A DNA stretch of 11,896 nt from JBBTIS01 sp038059855 (GTDB lineage: Bacteria > Elusimicrobiota > Elusimicrobia > JACQPE01). Where the stretch lies: NCBI GenBank assembly GCA_964357255.1, contig CAYHKQ010000070.1:1-11896 (forward strand), read 5' to 3'. The notes under the pieces were generated by a model. The model was not told the DNA's origin. It ran no database searches and saw nothing but the letters and a program-made list of their open reading frames with translations. The position numbers and the translations under genes were made by a program. Each line of letters begins with the position of its first letter. Positions within the stretch are counted from its first letter, which is position 1. Of the stretch, positions 6,661 through 11,896 are shown piece after piece.

Positions 6661-6695
6661 CTGCCCTTTTTAAGCTATGTGGCACAGTAGGGTTA
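6661..6695. repeat. Solo end of the 10936-type miniature element
   Basis: This 35-bp stretch matches 11056-11089, the right end of the element at 10936-11086, with one extra C and two substitutions, and it includes CTATGTGGCACAGTAG. No partner end is found nearby, so it is a remnant or an isolated end. It fills the gap between two convergent genes, and its terminal TTA provides the TAA stop of the OPT gene. Confidence 0.75.
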
Positions 6696-8870
6696 CCGGC
6701 CCCGATGGCGAAGCAACCGTCCGGTTCCCACGGACAACAACACCGCGATCATAATGGCGAACGCAATCACGCTGGTCAAATGGCTCGCGGCCAATCCGGG
6801 AAATACGGAACTCAAGTCCAGCGCCGCGCCCCACCCTTCTTTAATAGAAAAAATAGCGAGCGTAATCCCGGCAATGGCGCCGCCGGCGATCAGGCCCGAA
6901 GAAAACAGCACGCCCGGGCTCGACTCGGTATCTTCTGAAATATGCTTTTTCTTGCGCCGCTCGTTCCAATCCACAATCCAGCGCGCGAGACCGCCGAAAA
7001 AAATCGGCGTGGAACTTGACAGCGGCAGATATACTCCCACCGCAAACGGAAGGGAGGCCACGCCGCAAAGCTCCATTACAATCGCGATGGACACCCCAAG
7101 CAACACCAAACCCCACGGAAGCTTGCGCGTTAAAATGCCGTCAATAATCAGCGACATCAGCCGGGCCTTGGGCGCTTCATATTTTTGCACCGGAGCGCCG
7201 TCGTCGCGCGTTTTCAAAACCCCGTTGATGCCCGGGTCCACCAAATAACGCAACGCGCCCGCGTCATCCACGAGGTATTTGCCCGGCGAGAGCTTCGAGA
7301 GCGGCCCGTGGGCCGGCGTCTCGGCCAAATGCAACACATGGTAGAGCCCGGTGTCCTTCGCCCCCTCCGGTCCCCGAACCGGCTCCATCGTCGTCAGGGA
7401 AGCGACGTTCTCAATTTTGACATCCGGAAGATTTTTATTGCTGTAAATGGTAGAGGCGTCATTTAAGACTTTTAAGGTATACCCGATCACAAGCGCCGAG
7501 GTCAGGGCCCCGATTAAAAGCGAAATCTGCTGGGACCGTGGCGTGGCGCCGACCAAATAACCCGTTTTCAAATCCTGGCTCGTGGTGCCGCCATTGGAAG
7601 CGGCCACGCAAACAATGGCCCCGACGCTGAGCGCCGTCACCTGATAATCTCCCCCCACCCAACCGAGAAGAAGAAAAAAAAGACTTGTTAACAACAGCGT
7701 GGCCACGGTCATGCCGGAGATGGGATTGGACGAGGAGCCGATCTCGCCGGTCAGGCGCGAACTCACGGTCACAAACAAAAAGCCGAACAGAACAATCAAA
7801 ACCGCCCCAATCAGGTTCATCTTAAGCGCCGGCGCGAGCCAGATCATAATCACCAACGCGACGCAACCCAGTAAAACGTAGTGCAAAGGAATATCAAGTT
7901 CGGTCCGCAAAACAGCCCTAGCCTTGACGCCGGAGGATTTAATATTGCCGAGCGCGGCCGCGGCTGAGCGCACAATCGTAGGCAGGCTTCGGGCCAGGCT
8001 AATAATGCCGCCGGCCGCCACAGCGCCGGCGCCGATGTAGAGGACATAACTCCTCCAAATATCGTGATTGCTCATTTGGGAAATCAAAAGCTTCTTGGAA
8101 GGAAACAATGGCGCGGCAAGACCCTCGCCGAAAAGCTTGATGGCTGGAATCAACACCCAGCTCGAAAGTATTCCACCCGCGGCCATAATGCATGCGATGC
8201 GCGGGCCGATGATATAGCCAACGCCCAGGAGCTCCGGGGACACCTCGGCGGAAACGCCCGCGCCTCTAAACCAGGACAATGCCTTCTCCGGAACGTCGTG
8301 CCAAAGTTTCAAACCCACGTTGGCGATCTTGTAAAAAAGCCCGAAAAAAAACCCGCTGAACACGGTCTTAGCGCTAGTCCCCCCCTTCTCGCCCACAATC
8401 AACACCTCGGCGCAGGCCGTGCCCTCGGGATAACTCAACTCATGATGCGCCTTAACGATCAAAGCGTAGCGCAAAGGTATCATCATCAGAACTCCCAGAA
8501 GTCCCCCCAAAACCGCCACAAGCATAATGCGACTAAGCTCCATGTCAAAGCCCAAAATCAACAAGGCCGGCATGGTGACCGCGATGCCAAAGGCGATGGA
8601 TTCCCCGGCCGATCCCGTGGTCTGGACGATGTTATTTTCAAGAATGGTGGCGCGGCGCAGGCCAAAAACCTTGGAGAGGCCCTTGAACAAAGTGATGGAC
8701 AGCACGGCCACGGGGATCGAGGCGCTCACGGTCATGCCGACTTTGAGAGCCAAATACAGCGAGGAGGCCCCGAAAATAATGCCCAGGATCACCCCCATAA
8801 CCACCGGCATAACGGTAAGCTCGGCGATCGTCTGCTCCGGCGCGATAAAAGGCTTATGTTCCTGAGTCAT
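6693..8870 (-). CDS. OPT-family oligopeptide transporter
   Basis: The 725-residue protein is highly hydrophobic with around 15 membrane segments and carries the OPT hallmarks: NNIVQTTGSAGESIAFG (79-95) and HHELSYPEGTACAEVLIVGEKGG (142-164). Later come SNGGTTSQDLKTGYLVGATP and a long soluble loop with YLVDPGINGV before IDGILTRKLPWGLVLLG. The closest named group is the prokaryotic PTR2/OPT oligopeptide transporters, which import peptides or metal-chelate compounds with protons across the inner membrane. The ATG at 8868-8870 is preceded by AGGAG at 8-nt spacing. The gene is alone on its strand; its promoter appears to lie inside the adjacent MITE. Length is normal for bacterial members. The substrate is not readable. 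Confidence 0.94.
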   Translation of the reverse strand: MTQEHKPFIAPEQTIAELTVMPVVMGVILGIIFGASSLYLALKVGMTVSASIPVAVLSITLFKGLSKVFGLRRATILENNIVQTTGSAGESIAFGIAVTMPALLILGFDMELSRIMLVAVLGGLLGVLMMIPLRYALIVKAHHELSYPEGTACAEVLIVGEKGGTSAKTVFSGFFFGLFYKIANVGLKLWHDVPEKALSWFRGAGVSAEVSPELLGVGYIIGPRIACIMAAGGILSSWVLIPAIKLFGEGLAAPLFPSKKLLISQMSNHDIWRSYVLYIGAGAVAAGGIISLARSLPTIVRSAAAALGNIKSSGVKARAVLRTELDIPLHYVLLGCVALVIMIWLAPALKMNLIGAVLIVLFGFLFVTVSSRLTGEIGSSSNPISGMTVATLLLTSLFFLLLGWVGGDYQVTALSVGAIVCVAASNGGTTSQDLKTGYLVGATPRSQQISLLIGALTSALVIGYTLKVLNDASTIYSNKNLPDVKIENVASLTTMEPVRGPEGAKDTGLYHVLHLAETPAHGPLSKLSPGKYLVDDAGALRYLVDPGINGVLKTRDDGAPVQKYEAPKARLMSLIIDGILTRKLPWGLVLLGVSIAIVMELCGVASLPFAVGVYLPLSSSTPIFFGGLARWIVDWNERRKKKHISEDTESSPGVLFSSGLIAGGAIAGITLAIFSIKEGWGAALDLSSVFPGLAASHLTSVIAFAIMIAVLLSVGTGRLLRHRGR

Positions 8871-8878
8871 ATTTCACT

Positions 8879-8883
8879 CTCCT
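8879..8883 (-). promoter_or_regulatory. Ribosome binding site of the OPT gene
   Basis: AGGAG on the minus strand lies 8 nt before the ATG at 8868-8870. It fixes the start codon and is the clearest Shine-Dalgarno in the window. Confidence 0.8.
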
Positions 8884-8901
8884 GTCTACACGTTTAATTA
8901 C

Positions 8902-9040
8902 TTGTAATACTTTAGCGGATTGAAGTAGTCAAAATAGCCGCTCATGGTGAGCCTGTCGAACCATGAGCCAAGACTGCGGGAACGCCCATCCTTCGACAGG
9001 CTCAGGATGAGCGGGAAACTTCAGACCGCTAAAGTCTTAC
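8902..9040. mobile_element. MITE copy B, identical to copy A
   Basis: All 139 bp 8902-9040 are identical to 4444-4582 in the same orientation, including both imperfect 23-bp terminal repeats and both hairpins. Unlike copy A, the flanks (AATTACTT and GTCCGATT) show no target duplication, so this copy is older, has recombined, or inserted differently. It lies between the divergent OPT and scoA genes. Confidence 0.9.
8904..8932 (-). promoter_or_regulatory. Putative outward promoter in the MITE end, driving OPT
   Basis: On the minus strand the MITE end holds TTGACT (8932-8927), exactly 17 bp, then TATTAC (8909-8904). Transcription would begin around 8897, giving a leader of about 27 nt with the AGGAG ribosome site correctly placed before the OPT start. 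The -35 box matches consensus at 5 of 6 positions and the -10 box at 4 of 6. The opposite terminal repeat lacks a matching -35 box. In copy A the same promoter would point antisense into the FAD gene. Confidence 0.5.
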
Positions 9041-9055
9041 GTCCGATTTTAGCAA

Positions 9056-9084
9056 TTGTGCCTTTAAGCCTGAGTTACTAAAAT
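9056..9084 (+). promoter_or_regulatory. Putative sigma70-type promoter for scoAB
   Basis: TTGTGC (9056-9061) and TAAAAT (9079-9084) are separated by 17 bp. Predicted initiation near 9091 leaves about 3 nt before the scoA ATG, which has no Shine-Dalgarno, so the transcript would be essentially leaderless. Motif evidence only. Confidence 0.4.
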
Positions 9085-9093
9085 ACTTTCATA

Positions 9094-9801
9094 ATGGACA
9101 AATCCGTTGCCTCGGCCCGGACCGCCATTTCCGGCATTGCCGACGGCGCCACGATTATGATCGGGGGCTTCGGCCCCTGCGGGATTCCGGAAAATATGAT
9201 CCGCGCTCTTTTGGCGCAAGGCGCGAAAAATCTCACCATCATCAGCAATAACTCCGGCAACGACCGCTACGGCATCGGCATATTGATCAAAAACGGACAG
9301 GTCAAAAAAATGATCATGTCCTACGGCGGTAACAACAAAACCTTGCAACAAATGACTCTGGATGGCCGCATCGAGATTGAATGGACCCCGCAAGGAACGC
9401 TCGCGGAACGCATTCGCTCGGCCGGCGCCGGCCTCGGCGGCTTTTACACGCCGACCGGCTGTGGAACCCTGGCTTCTCTCAACAAGGAAACGCGCGAGAT
9501 TGACGGCACATGGCATGTCTTCGAGAAACCCTTGCGAGCGGATTTTGCGTTGGTCAAGGCATGGCGGGGCGATAAAGCGGGCAATCTGGTTTACCGCAAA
9601 ACCACGCGCAATTTCAACGCCGTGATGGCCACGGCCACGCGGGCCACCATCGCCGAGGTGGAGGAATTGCTTGAAATCGGCCGGCTCGATCCCGAGCAAA
9701 TCCACACGCCTGGAATTTACGTCCAGCGAATTTTCCAAGGCGAACGCTACGAAAAAACCGTTGAATTCCGCACCGTCCGGTCCAGGAACTCCCTTGTCTG
9801 A
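9094..9801 (+). CDS. scoA: 3-oxoacid CoA-transferase subunit A
   Basis: Subunit A of a two-subunit CoA transferase that moves CoA between succinyl-CoA (or acetyl-CoA) and a 3-oxoacid such as acetoacetate. The 235-residue protein has the family signature GGFGPCGIPE at residues 24-33. The typical LTIISNNSGND (47-57), WTPQGTLAERIRSAGAGLGGFYTPTGCGT (97-125) and ADFALVKAWRGDKAGNLVYR segments follow. Length is normal for the A subunit. The ATG at 9094 is the first start and lacks a Shine-Dalgarno. The stop overlaps the scoB start. Substrate specificity (succinyl, butyrate or acetate type) cannot be fixed from sequence alone; the close match to the succinyl-CoA:acetoacetate group is my preferred reading. 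Confidence 0.93.
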   Translation: MDKSVASARTAISGIADGATIMIGGFGPCGIPENMIRALLAQGAKNLTIISNNSGNDRYGIGILIKNGQVKKMIMSYGGNNKTLQQMTLDGRIEIEWTPQGTLAERIRSAGAGLGGFYTPTGCGTLASLNKETREIDGTWHVFEKPLRADFALVKAWRGDKAGNLVYRKTTRNFNAVMATATRATIAEVEELLEIGRLDPEQIHTPGIYVQRIFQGERYEKTVEFRTVRSRNSLV

Positions 9802-10429
9802 GAAAAGACAGATCATTGCCGAGCGCGCGGCCCGGTATCTCAAGGACGGAGACTATGTCAATCTCGGCATCGGTCTGCCGACCCTGGTGGCCAATTACAT
9901 TCCACCCGGCATTGAAATCACGCTTCACACGGAGAACGGAATGCTGGGTTACGGCCCCTACCCCTATGAAGGGGAAGAGGACGCAGATCTCATTAATGCC
10001 GGAAAGGAAACGATCACCGAACTTCCCGGTTGCTCCTATTTCGGAACCACCGACTCCTTTGCCATGGTGCGAGGCGGACATTTGGACGTGACGATTCTGG
10101 GCGCCTTTGAAGTGTCCCAGACGGGAGACCTGGCCAACTGGCTGATCCCGGGCCAGATGGTCAAGGGCATGGGCGGCGCTATGGACATGGTCCATGGCGC
10201 TAAAAAAGTCATCGTCGCCATGGAACATTGCTCCAAAAACGGAAAATTTAAAATCGTCAAGAACTGCTCCTTGCCGCTGACCGGAAAAGCCGTGGTAAAT
10301 TTGATTGTGACCGAGCTCGCGGTCATCGAGGTGACCCCACAAGGGCTCACGGTCCTGGAATTAGCCCACGGCATAAGCCTCGATCAAGTCCAAAAACTCT
10401 CCGAACCCAAACTAAATTATTCGGTCTAA
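9794..10429 (+). CDS. scoB: 3-oxoacid CoA-transferase subunit B
   Basis: The partner subunit carrying the catalytic Glu that forms the enzyme-CoA thioester. The 211-residue protein begins LSEKRQIIAERAARYLKDGD, has GIGLPT at 25-30, and has the active-site ENG triplet at 47-49 (Glu47) in HTENGMLGYGP. AGKETITELPG and GGHLDVTILGAFEVSQTGDLANW follow. The frame is open back to 9671 inside scoA, but homology begins only at the TTG 9794. This TTG overlaps the scoA stop (TGA, 9799-9801) and has AGGA (9784-9787) 6 nt upstream. The overlap implies translational coupling and equal subunit dosage. No terminator is obvious after the TAA at 10427-10429. Confidence 0.93.
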   Translation: MSEKRQIIAERAARYLKDGDYVNLGIGLPTLVANYIPPGIEITLHTENGMLGYGPYPYEGEEDADLINAGKETITELPGCSYFGTTDSFAMVRGGHLDVTILGAFEVSQTGDLANWLIPGQMVKGMGGAMDMVHGAKKVIVAMEHCSKNGKFKIVKNCSLPLTGKAVVNLIVTELAVIEVTPQGLTVLELAHGISLDQVQKLSEPKLNYSV

Positions 10430-10576
10430 ACCCAATGCCGTTTAGTTCTACATCCGCACTTTTTCCCTCTCCCTGAGGGCTCATTATTACCCATAGGTCT
10501 TGGGGAAGGACCGAATTTTCTGAAAAAACCGGAAAACAAGAAAATAAAGCCGCTTTTTAGGTGGATAAGCTGGCTA
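10430..10576. other. Intergenic stretch without a recognised feature
   Basis: These 147 bp after scoB hold an A-rich tract (about 10520-10550) and the short hairpin CCCTGAGGG, but no convincing terminator, promoter or reading frame. Confidence 0.5.
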
Positions 10577-10624
10577 AGGGCCTGCCCAGAAATAATCTGT
10601 GCAGATTATTTCTGGGCAGGCCCT
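10577..10624. repeat. Perfect 23-bp-arm palindrome
   Basis: Arms 10577-10599 and 10602-10624 are perfectly complementary around a 2-nt loop (TG). The left arm begins AGGGCCTGCCCAGAAATAAT. No T tract follows on either strand, so it is not a typical intrinsic terminator. Perfect arms of this length suggest a young mobile palindrome or a recombination or cruciform site. Confidence 0.85.
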
Positions 10625-10730
10625 AACCATACCCCGGGTCTCCCAACAAATTTTTCACATTTTCTTGAGGGAAAACACAAAGACGTGGGTAACGATGAGC
10701 CTCCAGGGAGAAGCAAAAATGACTTCAGTC

Positions 10731-10748
10731 GAGCGCGCTCTTGCGCTC
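10731..10748. repeat. GC-rich small hairpin
   Basis: GAGCGC (10731-10736) and GCGCTC (10743-10748) form a 6-bp stem with a 6-nt loop, just before the GGACTTT repeats. It could be part of a structured RNA leader; I cannot match a known family. Confidence 0.35.
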
Positions 10749-10761
10749 CGCGCCGGCCATG

Positions 10762-10813
10762 GGACTTTAGGGCAATTTTTTATAGGACTTTTGGCCCTTA
10801 TTTTTAGGACTTT
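10762..10813. repeat. Three GGACTTT direct repeats at 22-23 bp spacing
   Basis: GGACTTT occurs at 10762-10768, 10785-10791 and 10807-10813. Each is followed by a three-base variable step and GC/CCC, and the first two then by T5 tracts. The spacing is close to two helical turns, which would place the copies on one face of the DNA. Together with the rest of 10625-10935 this is non-coding by my reading: the open frames here are short and unlike any known protein. Confidence 0.55.
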
Positions 10814-10907
10814 AGACCCTAGGTGAAAATCGCTGTCCGTGTTACGATAACCCAGTCTCATTATGTCTCACGACGAATTGACCCTCAATAATCACGGAAC
10901 TTTCCTG

Positions 10908-10913
10908 AAGGAA
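10908..10913 (+). promoter_or_regulatory. Candidate Shine-Dalgarno separated from its gene by a miniature element
   Basis: AAGGAA lies 7 nt before an ATG at 10921 and 14 nt before an ATG at 10928. Removing the element at 10936-11086 plus one TTAT copy would put the ATG at 10928 in frame with the gene now starting at 11089 (ATG-ATT-ATG-AAA). At present, translation from 10921 would stop after ten codons, inside the element. Confidence 0.35.
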
Positions 10914-10931
10914 CTTCCCAATGACAAATGA

Positions 10932-11090
10932 TTATCTCTACTGTGCGACATAGGCCATTTACCTCTGTCGCGCCGGCGAAAGCCGGTGTCCAGGCCATAA
11001 ATTCTCGATTTAATTGCAGATTAAAGTCCCTGGATTCCGGCTTTTGCCGGAATGACTGCCTTTTTAAGCTATGTCGCACAGTAGAGTTAT
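10932..11090. mobile_element. Miniature element with 18-bp perfect terminal repeats
   Basis: The element (10936-11086, 151 bp) has perfect inverted ends CTCTACTGTGCGACATAG at 10936-10953 and its complement at 11069-11086. It is flanked by TTAT at 10932-10935 and 11087-11090; a TA duplication with slightly longer ends is equally possible. Its interior holds two short hairpins (CCGGCGAAAGCCGG, and CCGGCTTTTGCCGG followed by AATGAC), which resemble common REP-type units. No protein is encoded. Confidence 0.85.
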
Positions 11091-11896
11091 GAAACCCAGC
11101 TTCTGGCATAGCCCCCTGAGCCTTTTTCTCGCCTGCCTTCTTATCCTGGAGCTTATCCCCAGGGAAGCCCTGGCCAAGGACTCTGGTTGGGTGGAGGAGA
11201 ACGCCCGGTCCATCGAGGTCCCTGAGGGATATTTAATCTCGCAGGATAAGGAAAAAGCCAAGGACAAGCTTCAGGCGACCTTTGACGGGTTTTCTAACGC
11301 AAGCTCCAAACCTTCCCAGACTCACTCTCATCCATCAAAGGCCAAAAGCCTGGATGGAAAACACGTCGCTCAAATTACCCAAAAAGAATCATTAAGACGA
11401 GCATGCCTGGGAGCCGTTAGGATTACCGGAGGCAACTGCGATGTAAAAGTTGACGCCCCTCGGATCCAAGAGGATCCGCCTGGAACCTATCCTTCTTCGC
11501 CTTCCTCAAACTCCTACGGCAACTCCAATAGCGCGCTTGCAAACGCGGATCCCCGGGTTAAGGCTGGAGCCGCTCTCGTGATCCTTGGGCTCCTGGGCGC
11601 GTTAATGGGCGTTGCCTTCATAGCGGCTGGCCCAGCGATTCTAGCCTCGGCAGGGCTTAGCCTTGGAATCGCCTATGCCACGATCGGAGCGTCCGCTGGG
11701 GTGGTAGCCCTTGGCGCGCTGGTCGCTTGGGGGGATAAAATCCTTCCCCCGGTCGGCTATGTCTTAGCAGGGAGCTTCGTGGCTATCGGGGGCTTTCTCT
11801 CGGGCATTCTCAAGAACCTTCTCTTGGGTTTGCCGGATTTCAAGATTGATTCGGACTCGATATGGGCCGATATATTCAACGCCTCCCAGGATATAG
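11089..11896 (+). CDS. Secreted or membrane protein of unknown function, 3' end cut by window
   Basis: The frame runs open for 269 codons to the window edge. Residues 1-29 form a signal peptide (hydrophobic core SLFLACLLILELI, likely cleavage after ALA at 27-29). Residues 30-150 are polar, with a Lys-rich segment, two cysteines (106, 117), and a Ser/Pro/Asn-rich linker (about 130-150). Residues 157-213 are Gly/Ala-rich and strongly hydrophobic, and 222-247 is another hydrophobic span. This gives probably two or three membrane helices, followed by an acidic segment. I do not recognise the family. The ATG (11089-11091) is formed by the last bases of the TTAT flank plus G, and no Shine-Dalgarno is adjacent. 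It may be poorly expressed after the element inserted, but the reading frame shows no damage. Confidence 0.7.
   Translation, partial: MKPSFWHSPLSLFLACLLILELIPREALAKDSGWVEENARSIEVPEGYLISQDKEKAKDKLQATFDGFSNASSKPSQTHSHPSKAKSLDGKHVAQITQKESLRRACLGAVRITGGNCDVKVDAPRIQEDPPGTYPSSPSSNSYGNSNSALANADPRVKAGAALVILGLLGALMGVAFIAAGPAILASAGLSLGIAYATIGASAGVVALGALVAWGDKILPPVGYVLAGSFVAIGGFLSGILKNLLLGLPDFKIDSDSIWADIFNASQDI

Noticed and set aside
8064..8897. 277-codon open frame on the plus strand opposite the OPT gene
   Set aside because: It is antisense to a clearly conserved membrane transporter, its product is rich in His, Gln, Arg and Gly with no family resemblance, and it has no start signals.
4438..9040. CRISPR array or phage attachment sites from the repeated 139-bp unit
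   Set aside because: Only two copies 4.46 kb apart with terminal inverted repeats and a target duplication; no spacers, cas genes, integrase or tRNA.
9064..10342. Two long minus-strand frames (259 and 242 codons) opposite scoA and scoB
   Set aside because: They mirror conserved CoA-transferase genes in high-GC-third-position DNA and show no protein family features.
10577..10624. Intrinsic terminator for scoAB
   Set aside because: The stem is very long and perfect, lies about 150 bp from scoB, and has no T tract on either strand.
10599..10826. 75-codon frame starting in the perfect palindrome
   Set aside because: It starts in a repeat, lacks a ribosome site and a recognisable domain, and ends across the GGACTTT repeats; more likely non-coding.
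10660..10830. Cyclic-di-GMP (GEMM) riboswitch
   Set aside because: Short matches (GGGTAACGAT, GCCTCC, GGGCAA) occur but in the wrong order and without the conserved A-G-G-G-C-A-A-A-C and A-C-G-C-A-A-A-G-C-C segments.
10936..11109. Minus-strand 74-codon frame across the miniature element
   Set aside because: It is the translated repeat (the TPAFAGAT-type string typical of mistranslated palindromes), not a gene.

Overview
The window is about 11.9 kb of bacterial DNA of medium GC content. It has compact gene clusters broken up by an unusual number of small non-coding mobile repeats. I cannot assign a species. A flavin-dependent thymidylate synthase, envelope glycosyltransferases, secreted proteins and many palindromic repeats fit a Gram-negative, little-cultured lineage (Elusimicrobiota or Omnitrophota would be my guess, held loosely). 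No rRNA, tRNA, CRISPR array, plasmid origin or transposase gene is visible.

Layout. (1) 55-2945, all on the minus strand: a secreted CbiX-type chelatase-fold protein, then thyX, then a chlorite-dismutase-family (HemQ-like) protein, then a truncated cyclophilin. (2) 3114-6653, plus strand: an FAD-dependent oxidoreductase resembling UDP-galactopyranose mutase and protoporphyrinogen oxidase, a family 2 glycosyltransferase, and a polytopic GT39-like glycosyltransferase. The last two genes overlap, and the set looks like a glycoconjugate operon. (3) 6693-8870, minus strand: an OPT-family oligopeptide transporter, convergent with the glycosyltransferases. (4) 9094-10429, plus strand: scoA and scoB, the two subunits of a 3-oxoacid CoA-transferase, with overlapping ends. 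(5) 10430-11088: about 660 bp without a convincing gene, holding a perfect 23-bp-arm palindrome, three GGACTTT repeats at 22-23 bp spacing, and a miniature element. (6) 11089 to the window end: a secreted or membrane protein of unknown function, cut by the window edge.

The main theme is miniature inverted-repeat elements placed next to start codons. Two copies (4446-4582 and 8904-9040) are identical over 139 bp. One has an exact 8-bp target duplication that overlaps a stop codon and abuts the next start codon. The other carries, at its end, an outward sigma70-like promoter (TTGACT-N17-TATTAC) placed correctly to drive the OPT gene. A third element (2936-3069) shares their palindromic core but has different ends, a 7-bp target duplication, and outward ATG codons in frame with both flanking divergent genes. 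A fourth (10936-11086) sits between a plausible Shine-Dalgarno sequence and the start codon of the last gene, and a half-copy of its end lies at 6661-6695. A separate palindrome (703-746) is read in frame inside the HemQ-like gene. The assignments of mobile elements and promoters are inferences from sequence; the repeats themselves can be read directly.
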